Source: Gemmatimonadota bacterium
Lineage (GTDB): Bacteria; Gemmatimonadota; Gemmatimonadetes; Longimicrobiales; Gaopeijiaceae
NCBI GenBank assembly: GCA_022826005.1
Contig: JAJDVT010000097.1
Span: 62,001 to 126,000, forward strand
DNA length: 64,000 nt
Reading direction: 5' to 3'
The notes under the pieces are model-generated. The model was not told the DNA's origin and made no database searches. It was given only the letters and a program-made list of their open reading frames with translations. This document shows positions 36,684 through 44,980 of the stretch, in pieces (positions within the stretch are counted from its first letter, which is position 1; each line of letters opens with the position of its first letter). The translations under genes and the position numbers were made by a program.

Positions 36684-36770
36684 CGTTCAAGGGGGGTGGG
36701 CCTCTGTATTGGGGTGGTCGGTGGGAGACTAGAGCTACACACGAGGGGGTCCTGCCGCAACCGGGGTGCG
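36684..36770 (+). repeat. cassette leader repeat, copy A
   Basis: About 87 bp that align with 44374-44459. The common blocks are TGCGTTCAA-GGGG at the start, ACTAGAG-TACAC in the middle and TGCCGCAACCGGGG at the end. Copy A lies upstream of the first Cys-rich/propeller cassette, and copy B before the decayed last cassette. It probably contains the cassette promoter or a leader RNA, though no clear -35/-10 pair was found. Confidence 0.55.
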
Positions 36771-36862
36771 GTGAAGGGTGGGTCCAGGCCTGTCAACGGT
36801 GCAGCGGCGGGCATCGGTAGTGTCCCTAACATTGGCGTGACGGGTATTCTCTGTGGCGTCCA

Positions 36863-36903
36863 AGCGCCGACGGGTCGGCACCGTACGCCGACCCGTCGGC
36901 GCT
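36863..36903. other. 17-bp perfect inverted repeat upstream of a Cys-rich gene
   Basis: Arms 36863-36879 and 36887-36903 are perfectly complementary (core GCCGACGGGTCGGC), with a 7-base loop ACCGTAC. No T tract follows, so it is not a standard intrinsic terminator. It lies about 170 bp before the start at 37075, between the cassette leader and the gene. It could be an attenuator, an mRNA-stability hairpin or the relic of a small mobile repeat. The rest of 36655-37074 shows no gene. Confidence 0.6.
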
Positions 36904-37074
36904 CCCTGGAAGGGCGGGTTGCCACCCACATATTCGCAAGTGCTTTCGTGGAAGTGTCTTACGGTTGGTCCAACAAGGTGGCACGCCAGTTGCCGTGAGA
37001 AGAGAGTACGCAACGGCGTCCCAGCGGAGACTCGCTCCGGCGGGACGCAGCATGCCTCACGAAAGGAGACCACC

Positions 37075-37623
37075 GTGGCGATCGCAAGAAAGATGTTCCT
37101 GAGCCTGGCCGCGCTGTTCCTGCTTTTCGCATCCGCGCAGCAGACCGAAGCGCAGTTTCTGGGGGAGGTGGTCTGCTGGTGGTGCATCGAGACGGAGGAC
37201 GGTCAACACGGCTTTACGATGAACGTAAGAGGTTGTGGGTCTGAAGGCGAATACCCGGATCACCCGATTCCTGCACAGTGTGTCCGCTGCGGGAAGACGT
37301 CGGAGTGCCATGAAGAGAACTGGCCCGGACCGTGCCACATCGCGTGTGGCCCCGCCGGTGATGCCGTCATGGCTCAAGCAGAACTACAGGGGGCTTTGGA
37401 AAGTGAGGACATCTCGATAGTTGCTGCGACGCTGTTGAAGGAGAGATCAGGTGTTATTGCCGAGTTCATTCCCGACGGTGGCCGCATCGACCTCCTCCTA
37501 AGCTGCGACCCCAACAAGCCGTTTCGAACCATCCCGGTGGTGCCAACACTTCGCGAAGCGCTGGTAGCCGCGCTCGACCTACATTCGTTGCAAGGGCATC
37601 CAGGGACGCTTGCGGCCTCATAG
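37075..37623 (+). CDS. secreted Cys-rich protein, cassette family member A
   Basis: 182 aa, no known family recognised. Signal peptide (LSLAALFLLFASAQQTEAQ, cleavage near residue 24). The mature part carries eight cysteines conserved in members B (42001) and C (43877): CWWC, then GCG, QCVRCG, SECHE, GPCHIACGP. A helical region GDAVMAQAELQGALES follows, then the conserved tail EFIPDGGRIDLLLSCDP and FRTIPVVPTLREAL. GTG start with AAAGGAG about 8 bases before. Paired CxxC motifs and two CH steps suggest metal binding or disulfides. The next gene is a propeller lipoprotein. Confidence 0.75.
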   Translation: MAIARKMFLSLAALFLLFASAQQTEAQFLGEVVCWWCIETEDGQHGFTMNVRGCGSEGEYPDHPIPAQCVRCGKTSECHEENWPGPCHIACGPAGDAVMAQAELQGALESEDISIVAATLLKERSGVIAEFIPDGGRIDLLLSCDPNKPFRTIPVVPTLREALVAALDLHSLQGHPGTLAAS

Positions 37624-37689
37624 CGTTTCCCAGTATGTGCAGCTACAATTGGTTAGAATCGAGTCCCCCCCTGGTTACCTGTATAGACC

Positions 37690-38934
37690 ATGTTTCGATC
37701 ACGCCCGCACCCACTACATGTTGCACCCTCGCTTGTGTTTCTTGCGCTAGCCGGGTGCGACAGAGCCGATCCGGCACCCATGCCCGCCGCTGCTACCGTC
37801 CGGGACTCGGCCGACATCCAAATCGTTGAGAACCTTGCCCCACGCTGGCGCGATGGTGGCTCGTGGACGGTCGCTCCGGATCCTACAGTTGTGATCGGCG
37901 GCTACGGGGCCGGGGGCGAAACCTCGGATTCGAGCCATCTGGTTTGGTCTGTCGCCGATGTTGCTCCGTTGTCGGACGGCAGGATAGCCGTCCTTTCCAG
38001 CAGAGAGAAAAAGCTATTCCTGTTCTGGCCCTCCGGCGGATTTGCGGGATCGATCGGGCGGGAGGGACGCGGCCCGGGAGAGTTCGGCTATCCGGAACAC
38101 CTTCAGGTCCTCCCGGGGGACACCCTCGTGGTCTGGGACTTCATGTTGGGCCCGATTGCCTACTTCGATCCTTCAGGTCAGTTGCTGCGATCCTGGCGCA
38201 TTGATGTCGGAGCCCTGTTTGCCGAGGTGCGAAAGCGACACCAGCGAGTGCCCGAACGCGTACACTTGCCGTTGGCAGATGGGTCCTTCATTGTCCAAGT
38301 GTACCTCAATCCGGGTGGCTTTAGTCCGCCACGCGGGGTGCGGTACAGGTCACCGGTGGAGTTCATCACGATTGACTCCACCTACACTGCGCGATCGTTG
38401 GGTCGATGGGAGGAGAGGGAGTATGTGTACCAGGAGGGGATCCAACCGTCGGTCCCTTACGCATTCGGCGTGCAGTTGGCGGTGGGGAGTAGCCCGCAAT
38501 CGGTCTACATCAGCAGCGGCGACCGATATGAAGTGCAACAATTCTCCGCAACCGGATACCTCACCCGGATAGTCCGCCGCAAAGCGGAACCGGTCCCCAT
38601 CACGGCCGCCGACATCGAACAATGGAAGGATGGATTCTCACTCCCCTGGAATTGGGACGCCTGGGACGAACTGATGGCCGAGCTCCCGCCACGAGAGTTC
38701 CGCCCGCCGATCGTGGGGCTCCTCGTGGACTCGGAAGGCCATCTGTGGGTAGCGGACAGGAAGGACCGAACAGACAGCGAGTGGAGCGTTTTCGACCCGG
38801 CCGGACACTGGCTCGGCACGCTGAAAGTGCCTCTGCAGCGCGTCGAATGGATCGGAGAGGATCTGATTCTCGGGATCAACGAGGATCCGGATACGGGAGT
38901 GGAGGTGGTGGAGGGGTATCGGCTGAGCCGCTAG
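37690..38934 (+). CDS. 6-bladed beta-propeller lipoprotein, cassette 1
   Basis: 414 aa. Lipobox VFLALAGC (Cys about residue 23), then RDSADIQIVENLAP, the hallmark GRGPGEFGYPEHLQVLPGD near residue 127, and the C-terminal block WSVFDPAGHWLGTLKVPLQRVEW with NEDPDTGVEVVEGYRLSR. It lies 66 bp after the Cys-rich gene and is closely similar to the propellers at 39084 and 42569. The family may act as a surface scaffold or binding protein, but no ligand is known. Confidence 0.85.
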   Translation: MFRSRPHPLHVAPSLVFLALAGCDRADPAPMPAAATVRDSADIQIVENLAPRWRDGGSWTVAPDPTVVIGGYGAGGETSDSSHLVWSVADVAPLSDGRIAVLSSREKKLFLFWPSGGFAGSIGREGRGPGEFGYPEHLQVLPGDTLVVWDFMLGPIAYFDPSGQLLRSWRIDVGALFAEVRKRHQRVPERVHLPLADGSFIVQVYLNPGGFSPPRGVRYRSPVEFITIDSTYTARSLGRWEEREYVYQEGIQPSVPYAFGVQLAVGSSPQSVYISSGDRYEVQQFSATGYLTRIVRRKAEPVPITAADIEQWKDGFSLPWNWDAWDELMAELPPREFRPPIVGLLVDSEGHLWVADRKDRTDSEWSVFDPAGHWLGTLKVPLQRVEWIGEDLILGINEDPDTGVEVVEGYRLSR

Positions 38935-38981
38935 GGCGAGGGCCCCTTCAGGTTTCGGAAGCTCAATCCAGGGAGACAGAC

Positions 38982-39077
38982 ATGGCGATCGCAAGAAGAA
39001 ACTATAACGTTCGTACGATCGACACTCGTGAGCAGCCTCCCAAGAGAAGACCCCTTGGAGTAGCACGAGTGGAATGA
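38982..39077 (+). pseudogene. leftover 5' end of a Cys-rich cassette gene
   Basis: The RBS region (GGGAGA) and first codons (MAIARR) match the starts at 37075, 42001 and 43877 at nucleotide level, including ATGGCGATCGCAAGAAG. After six codons the frame is unrelated and stops after 31 codons, just before the next propeller start. The cysteine-containing body has been deleted, leaving a short open frame that could still couple translation to the propeller gene. Confidence 0.65.
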
Positions 39078-39083
39078 AATGAG

Positions 39084-40343
39084 ATGAGATCATCCATAAC
39101 TCGCACTCCGACGCAGATACCGGCGCTTGCCGCGTTGGCGTCCCTGGCCGCCGCGGCCGCCTGTGATCAAGCGCATTCACCGCCCAAGACGCCGACCGTC
39201 GCCCTGCGGGACTCCGCCGGAATCCAGATCGTCGAGAACCACGCCCCGGAATGGAATGAAGGCGAGCGATGGACGGTCGCAGCGGAGCCGTCGGTCGTCG
39301 TCGGCGGTTACCGGGGGGCGGACGAACCCGCGGACTCGAGTCACCTGGTCTGGGCCATCGGGGGCTTGGCTCCCCTTTCGGACGGCCGGATAGCCGTACT
39401 TTCCAGCGAAGAAAAGAAGCTGTTTCTCTTCGAGCCCTCGGGCGCGTTCGCGGGCTCAATTGGGCGCGAGGGACGCGGGCCCGGCGAGTTCTGGCATCCG
39501 CAACACCTGCAGGTCCTTCCGGGCGACACGCTCGTGGTATGGGACTACATGTTCGGCGCGATCGCCTACTTCAACGCGTCGGGGGAGCTGCTCAGGGACT
39601 GGCGGGTCGATGTCGGTAGACTGATGACCTCGCTTGAGAAGTGGAACAGGCGTTTGCCCGAGAGCATTCAGTTGCCCTCGACGGGTGGCTCCTTCTTTGT
39701 GGCAGCCCACCTTGCACCCCTTGGTTTCTACCCACCCTCGCCGTACAGGTCACCGATCGAGTACTACAGGATCGATTCACTCTACGTGGCTCACCCGTTC
39801 GGTCGGTGGGAGGAGCGTGAGCACATCTACGAGCCGGGAGTCCCCGCGTCAGTACCATTCGCTCCGGAAGCGCATCTGGCGGTGGGCGGAGACCCGATCT
39901 CGGTGTACATCAGCAACGGCGACGACTACGAAGTCCACCAATTCTCCGACACCGGGACACTCCGCAGAATCATCCGGCGGAACGCGGATCCGATTCCAAT
40001 AACGGCCAGCGACGTCGAGAGGTGGAAGGAAGGTTGGGAGCGCCGGAACGCTCAGTACAGCTGGGAGCCATGGGACGCTGTGATGGCGGAGCTCCCACCC
40101 CGCGAGTTCCGGCCGGCCGTCGCAGGGCTTCTCGTGGACTCGAAGGGCTACCTTTGGGTGGCGGACCGAAAAGACGCCACGACAAGCGAATGGAGCGTAT
40201 TCGACGCGACCGGGCGCTGGCTGGGCACTGTGGAGCTCCCACTGCAGCGCGTCGAGTGGATCGGGGAGGATCTGATTCTCGGAGTGAACGAGGATCCCGA
40301 TACCGGAGTGGAGGTTGTCGAGGGGTATCGGCTGAGCCGGTAG
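39084..40343 (+). CDS. 6-bladed beta-propeller lipoprotein, cassette 2
   Basis: 419 aa. Lipobox ALASLAAAAAC (Cys about residue 28), RDSAGIQIVENHAPEW, hallmark GRGPGEFWHPQHLQVLPGD, and the C-terminal DRKDATTSEWSVFDATGRWLG block. It is closely related to the cassette 1 and 3 propellers, with a near-identical last 20 codons. Its own Cys-rich partner is reduced to a 31-codon remnant just upstream, so the propeller has outlived its partner. Confidence 0.85.
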   Translation: MRSSITRTPTQIPALAALASLAAAAACDQAHSPPKTPTVALRDSAGIQIVENHAPEWNEGERWTVAAEPSVVVGGYRGADEPADSSHLVWAIGGLAPLSDGRIAVLSSEEKKLFLFEPSGAFAGSIGREGRGPGEFWHPQHLQVLPGDTLVVWDYMFGAIAYFNASGELLRDWRVDVGRLMTSLEKWNRRLPESIQLPSTGGSFFVAAHLAPLGFYPPSPYRSPIEYYRIDSLYVAHPFGRWEEREHIYEPGVPASVPFAPEAHLAVGGDPISVYISNGDDYEVHQFSDTGTLRRIIRRNADPIPITASDVERWKEGWERRNAQYSWEPWDAVMAELPPREFRPAVAGLLVDSKGYLWVADRKDATTSEWSVFDATGRWLGTVELPLQRVEWIGEDLILGVNEDPDTGVEVVEGYRLSR

Positions 40344-40465
40344 GATGGTGTAGTCGTCCGACCCCTCGGAAGCAAGTTGGGCCTGGCCTGCTTGGGGCGA
40401 GGGCGACTCGCGGACGGTTGTCGCGGACACCACACCAGCCAGTCGCACGAGCGGACCCGTGGCGC

Positions 40466-41726
40466 TTAACCGGCACGCCGGTCCAGCCTGTAACCCTCCA
40501 CAGTCTCCACATCCGTGTCGGGGTCGCGCTTCACGCCCACGATGAGATCCCTTCCCAGCCAGGTGATGCGCGACAACGGCACCTTGAGCGTCCCCAGCCA
40601 GTGTCCATCGGGATTGAAGATGCTCCACTCGCTCTCCTCGGGGTCCAGCCGGTTTGCGACCCACAGGTTGTCGTCGGTGTCCGTGAGCAGTCCGGCGACA
40701 GCGGGGCGGAAGGCCATTGGCGTATTCCCGGCCATCGCGCGATCCCACCCTTGCCAATCCACTCGCTGCCTCGCGGACACCGCCACCTTCCATGCCTCGA
40801 CTTCCTCGGGCAGGATGGGGATCGGCTCCACAGCCATGTGCCGGATGATTCGGCGAAGGACACCCTGCGGGGAGAACTGGTGAATCTCGTATCGGTCCCC
40901 GGGACTGATGTAGACGGACAGGGAGCCTCTCGCGGCCGCCGCCCAGGATTCCGTCCGAAAGGGCAGAACGGGAGGGATGATGGGGCGGACGAACAGCAGC
41001 TCGGTATCAGCCCACCAACCGCCGAAGGAATGGGCGTTGTAGGCGGGGTCGATCCTCATGAATTGTGTGGGCCGTCTGTATAGCTCCCCCTCCGCCGGGG
41101 GTTGCCAATCGCGGTCACCCACCTTGACCAGGAACGACCCGTCGCGAAGCGGCAGATGTACCGTTTCGGGAGGCTGCCGGTTGTCCGTTCGTGTTGTGGC
41201 AAACACCGCACCCAGGTCGATGCTCCGCTCCCGCAGAAGGGCCCCGGATGGATCGAAGTAGCTGACACGACCGAACATGTAGTCCCAGACGACGATGGTG
41301 TCTCCCGGAAGCACCTGGAGGTGCTGAGGCGCCGAGAATTCGCCGGGGCCTCGCCCTCTGCGCCCGAACGATGCGGCCATGGCGCCCGACGTCTCGAAGA
41401 CCAGCACCGATGCTTCTCCCTTGGAAAGCACCGCCACTCTGCCGTCCGAAAGAGGCGCGGCACCCCCGACCTCCCACACCAGATGCGCGACGTCGTCAAC
41501 CGCCGCGGCCGCCCCGCGATACCCTCCGATCACAAACGCCGGTTCGGGGTCCACGGCCCAGAACCCGGAATCCCGCCCGAAGGCATGATTCTCGACGATC
41601 TCGATGTCAGCCGAGTCCCGCATCGTCACTGTGGGGGACCGGTCTTCGGCCGCGGGGGGGGGCACACGTTGTCGACATGGCGAGGACCGGCACCACAACG
41701 AGCAGACGCTCAATTGGTCGACACAC
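40466..41726 (-). pseudogene. 6-bladed beta-propeller lipoprotein, frame-shifted at a C9 run (possibly phase-variable)
   Basis: From GTG 41726, with GGAGG about 8 bases upstream, the frame encodes a lipoprotein signal MCRPIERLLVVVPVLAMSTTC. Directly after this Cys lies a run of nine C (minus strand of 41654-41662). The propeller body (RDSADIEIVENHAF, GRGPGEFSAPQHLQVLPGD, DPDTDVETVEGYRL) is in another frame. Removing one C restores a 419-aa lipoprotein, the length of its paralogs. As it stands, translation from 41726 ends early, and any body translated from a nearby TTG would lack export. The body has no other defect, which favours recent or reversible slippage. Confidence 0.75.
41654..41662. 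repeat. mononucleotide tract G9 (C9 in the gene)
   Basis: A run of nine identical bases directly after the lipobox Cys codon of the 40466-41726 gene. Such tracts are slippage hot spots and are used as on/off switches in phase-variable surface genes. C8 or C11 would be in frame, so the assembled C9 is the off state. Confidence 0.7.
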
Positions 41727-42000
41727 TGTTGGCACCTCCGGGAATCGAGGCGGGACCGGGAAACGGTGGTTGAGTGGAATCTACAGGAGAGATGCCTGAG
41801 TCGCTGTCGCGGCCGACTCAGTACGAACCCTCAGTTCCAGCTTGGCCCGTGCTTCCGGCGGTACAGGGATGGTTCGGAACGCCGTGGTGCGCAACAACGC
41901 CGTGCTGAAGCGCCTGGCGCTGCCGGCGATGGAAGTTGCGAGAGGTGCCTCAGCCCCCTACCTTCCCCTCAACCCGGAAGTTCATGAATAAGGCGGGGTC

Positions 42001-42549
42001 ATGGCGATCGCAAAGAAGCTGCTTTTGTTCCCGGTTGCACTGTTCATGGTTCTGATGGGCAGTGCCGAACTGACGGCACAGGGCGGTGAGGAAGACGAAG
42101 GGGGCCTGACCTGCATGTGGTGCAAGGAGGGTGTTGGCTGGTTCGGTGAGACAACACACGGATTCCTGCTGGGTGGAGACCTGTGTGGCTGGGTAGGCAG
42201 CGGCGAGGGCAATCAGTGTGCGCGGTGCGGGGGCACTTCTACTTGCCACCACGTCTATTGGACTGGCGAATGCCACATTGCCTGTGGTCCGGAAGGTGAT
42301 GCCATGGCGGCTCTGACGGAAATCCAGCAAGCTCTGGCGGGAGACGACGCGACCGTAGTTGCGTCGGTCTTGTTGCGTGAGAGATCCGATGTGCACATCG
42401 AATTCATCCCGGAGGGTGGCCGCATCGATCTGATGCTTCCTTGTGATCTTACCCAGACGTTCCGCACTATCCCAGTCGTGCCCGCACTGCGCGAAGCACT
42501 GGAAGACCACTTGCAAGCGCATGCGGGAAAAGCAGCACCCGAGCCATAG
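42001..42549 (+). CDS. secreted Cys-rich protein, cassette family member B
   Basis: 182 aa. Signal peptide LLLFPVALFMVLMGSAELTAQ (cleavage near residue 24). The eight conserved cysteines appear as CMWC, DLCG, QCARCG, STCHH, GECHIACGP. The tail VHIEFIPEGGRIDLMLPCD and FRTIPVVPALREALE is shared with members A and C. It is the best intact example, with full length and ATG start. The propeller gene follows 19 bp after its stop. The 274 bp upstream (41727-42000) show no other gene. Confidence 0.75.
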   Translation: MAIAKKLLLFPVALFMVLMGSAELTAQGGEEDEGGLTCMWCKEGVGWFGETTHGFLLGGDLCGWVGSGEGNQCARCGGTSTCHHVYWTGECHIACGPEGDAMAALTEIQQALAGDDATVVASVLLRERSDVHIEFIPEGGRIDLMLPCDLTQTFRTIPVVPALREALEDHLQAHAGKAAPEP

Positions 42550-42568
42550 CTCAGCGTTTGCACCAACG

Positions 42569-43828
42569 ATGACCGAATCGAAATCGTGGGGGTCGTGGCG
42601 TTTCCTGTTCCCAATGGCCGTGTTTGTGGCCATGTGGGCGTGCGGTCGTCCCGAGACCGCAGGGCGGTCACCCGCCGTCACCATCCAGGACTCGGCCGGC
42701 ATCCAGATCGTCGAGAGCAATGCCCCTCAGTGGAACGAGGGCACCGCGTGGACGGTCGCGGCGGAGCCCGAAATCGTCATCGGGGGCTACAGGGGCGCGG
42801 GCCAACCCCCTGATTCGAGTCACCTGGTATGGGACATCAGGGACGTTGTGCCCCTCTCGGACGGTCGGGTTGCCATGCTATCCCGCGGGGAGAAGAAGGT
42901 GCTTGTCTTCGAGTCCTCGGGGGTGTTCTTCACCTCGATCGGTCGCGTGGGACGCGGTCCGGGTGAGTTCAGCAACCCGGAACACCTTCAGGTCCTCCCG
43001 GGCGATACTCTTGTGGTGTGGGATTTCATGCTCGGTCCGGTGGCCTACTTCGATCCATCCGGCGAGCTGCTGCGGGACTGGCGGATTGATGTCGGCGCGC
43101 TGTTCGCAGCAACGCGCAAGCCGAACCAGATTCCACCCGAGAGTGTGTACCTGCCCCTTGCGGACGGGTCATTCATCGTGGAAGTCGGCCTCGTACCAGG
43201 CGACTTCATCCCACCCTTCGGCGACGTTTACCGCGTACCGGTAGAGTTCCTCAGGATTGATTCCACCTACGCCGCTCTATCGTTGGGCCGGTGGGAGGAA
43301 AGGGAAATGATCTACTTGCAGGGACCCGGTCCTCCGATCGTCCCTTTCCCCTTCGGAGTGCAGCTGGCGGCGGGGGGAACCCCAACCGCGGTTTACATAA
43401 GCAACACCGACCGATACGAAGTCCACCGGTACTCCACCACAGGTGTGCTTTCCAGGATAGTCAGGCGTAGGGCAGATCCAATCCCCATCACAACCGAGGA
43501 GGTCCAGGAATGGAAGGACGGATACCCCACAAGCCAGGATTGGAGGACCTGGGATCGGGCAATGGACGAGCTGCCTCCGCGAGAATTCAGGCCACCGATC
43601 GTCGGGCTTCTCCTGGATTCCCTGGGCTACCTGTGGGTCAAGGACAGCTACAGCCTGGACCGTTCAGGAAGTGAATGGAGCGTATTCGATCCGGCCGGCC
43701 ACTGGCTGGGGACGCTGGAGATACCTTTGGGGCGCGTGGAGTGGATTGGAGAGAATCTGATTCTGGGAGTCAACCAGGATCCGGATACCGGGGTCCAGGT
43801 GGTGGAGGGGTTTCGGCTGAGCCGTTAG
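42569..43828 (+). CDS. 6-bladed beta-propeller lipoprotein, cassette 3
   Basis: 419 aa. Lipobox PMAVFVAMWAC (Cys about residue 23), QDSAGIQIVESNAPQW, hallmark GRGPGEFSNPEHLQVLPGD near residue 128, and the C-terminal NQDPDTGVQVVEGFRLSR. ATG 42569 was chosen because it gives the signal peptide. A longer frame extends upstream into the Cys-rich gene but has no support. Its stop codon lies within an inverted repeat (43814-43849) before the next Cys-rich gene. Confidence 0.85.
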   Translation: MTESKSWGSWRFLFPMAVFVAMWACGRPETAGRSPAVTIQDSAGIQIVESNAPQWNEGTAWTVAAEPEIVIGGYRGAGQPPDSSHLVWDIRDVVPLSDGRVAMLSRGEKKVLVFESSGVFFTSIGRVGRGPGEFSNPEHLQVLPGDTLVVWDFMLGPVAYFDPSGELLRDWRIDVGALFAATRKPNQIPPESVYLPLADGSFIVEVGLVPGDFIPPFGDVYRVPVEFLRIDSTYAALSLGRWEEREMIYLQGPGPPIVPFPFGVQLAAGGTPTAVYISNTDRYEVHRYSTTGVLSRIVRRRADPIPITTEEVQEWKDGYPTSQDWRTWDRAMDELPPREFRPPIVGLLLDSLGYLWVKDSYSLDRSGSEWSVFDPAGHWLGTLEIPLGRVEWIGENLILGVNQDPDTGVQVVEGFRLSR

Positions 43829-43849
43829 GGCGGGAGGACGGCTCAGCCG
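43814..43849. other. 12-bp inverted repeat spanning the propeller stop codon
   Basis: CGGCTGAGCCGT (43814-43825) and ACGGCTCAGCCG (43838-43849) are perfectly complementary, with a 12-base loop. The left arm includes the last codons of the propeller gene. The hairpin would sit between the propeller and the next Cys-rich gene and might reduce read-through. There is no T tract. Equivalent second arms are not seen after the propellers ending at 38934 and 40343. Confidence 0.55.
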
Positions 43850-43876
43850 TTCGCAAGTTCATCCAAGGAGGCAAAG

Positions 43877-44374
43877 ATGGCGATCGGAAGAAGAATGTAC
43901 GTGTTCGTGGCGGTGCCATTCCTGTTTCTGGCGGCGAGCGGGTCGGTCGAGGCACAGAGCGGGGAGGTGACCTGCTGGTGGTGCGCCGAGGCGGGGGAAG
44001 GAGAGGAAATCCGTCACGGATTCACTTTGGGTGGGGAGCTTTGTGGGCTCGAAGGAAGACTTGATGACCACCCAGGTTCCACCCAGTGTGTCCGGTGCGG
44101 CTGGAAATCAGAATGTCACTACGAATTCCTGGAGGGTGAGTGCCACAGAGCCTGTGGTCCCACCGGTGACGCGGTTGCCGCCCTGACGGAAATCCAGCAA
44201 GCCCTGGAAACCGGCGATATTGCAGTAGTCGCGTCGGCACTGTCCAAGAAGAGAACCGGTGTGTCGGTCGAGTTCATACCGGAAGGAGGTCGCATCGATC
44301 TTCTTCTTCCCTGTGATCCCCACAAGCCATATCACGTAATGTCGGCTTTACAATGCGACCGGTGGTTCTCCTGA
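43877..44374 (+). CDS. secreted Cys-rich protein, cassette family member C (3'-truncated)
   Basis: 165 aa. Signal peptide (VFVAVPFLFLAASGSVEAQS) and all eight conserved cysteines (CWWC, ELCG, QCVRCG, SECHY, GECHRACGP) are present, as is EFIPEGGRIDLLLPCDPHKP. The remaining family tail (FRTIPVVP-LREAL) is replaced by about 14 unrelated residues. The break coincides with a TGTCGGCTTTACA motif at 44338-44352. The RBS AAGGAGG precedes the ATG. The product may still fold because the Cys part is complete. Confidence 0.65.
   Translation: MAIGRRMYVFVAVPFLFLAASGSVEAQSGEVTCWWCAEAGEGEEIRHGFTLGGELCGLEGRLDDHPGSTQCVRCGWKSECHYEFLEGECHRACGPTGDAVAALTEIQQALETGDIAVVASALSKKRTGVSVEFIPEGGRIDLLLPCDPHKPYHVMSALQCDRWFS
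44338..44352. repeat. IS-end-like motif at the Cys-rich gene break
   Basis: ATGTCGGCTTTACA lies exactly where the third Cys-rich gene loses homology with its paralogs. It matches the blocks at 35112-35150 and, less closely, 1640-1682 and 50701-50728. Confidence 0.4.
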
Positions 44375-44459
44375 AATGCGTTCAAAGGGGATTCCCTCCG
44401 CATCGGGTGACTGTGTGGACACTAGAGGTACACGGGAGGGAATGGTGCCGCAACCGGGG
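44374..44459 (+). repeat. cassette leader repeat, copy B
   Basis: Aligns with 36684-36770 over its whole length (TGCGTTCAA, ACTAGAG, TGCCGCAACCGGGG blocks in the same order and spacing). No intact cassette follows; only a propeller tail fragment remains at 44860-44965. Between them (44460-44860) no supported gene was seen. Confidence 0.55.
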
Positions 44460-44859
44460 CTGATGACGGAGTGACGGAGGCCAGACGCGTTATCTTCCGG
44501 TGAGTGAGTTTCCTTACGGTGGAGTAGCCGATGCAATACCCCTCTGAGACGGTGCGACCCCACGACGAGACGGTTGGCGATCCGATCGGGGTAAAGCGTA
44601 CCAGGCGGCAGGTGACCTGGAGTTTACGGTCGGCGACTGTCTGTTCACCAACAGGCCCACGAAGCATGGCAGCGACAGGTTCAGATTGGCCGAACTGGCC
44701 GACCGCAACTGTACCGCACCGCCTATCGTGGAACTCGTGGATTTCGAGGTGAGACACCGGTCGATGCCGATGACTTGTTCGTTGGCCGATGTGAGAGATA
44801 CCGGGGACGAGACGGGGGACCCACCGCCACCGACGCGTACGTACAATTGCTCCTGGCGG

Positions 44860-44965
44860 ACGGGGATCCGGGAGGTCGCCAGTTTTTCGGACGGCTACCT
44901 ATGGGTCGCGGACAGAGTGGATCGCAACGCCAGCGAGTGGAGTGTCTTTGACCCCACGGGACGGT
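44860..44965 (+). pseudogene. propeller C-terminal fragment
   Basis: A short frame contains SDGYLWVADRVDRNASEW followed by SVFDPTGR, which matches the C-terminal region of the 37690, 39084 and 42569 propellers. Nothing upstream or downstream continues the gene. It is the last remnant of a cassette and is cut off just before the convergent ATPase gene. Confidence 0.7.
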
Positions 44966-44980
44966 GCCACCCTCACCCGC

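Noticed and set aside
37075-43890. GCGATCGC octamers near the Cys-rich starts as a HIP1-like genome repeat
   Set aside because: They only occur as the codons for Ala-Ile-Ala at the start of paralogous genes, so common descent explains them.
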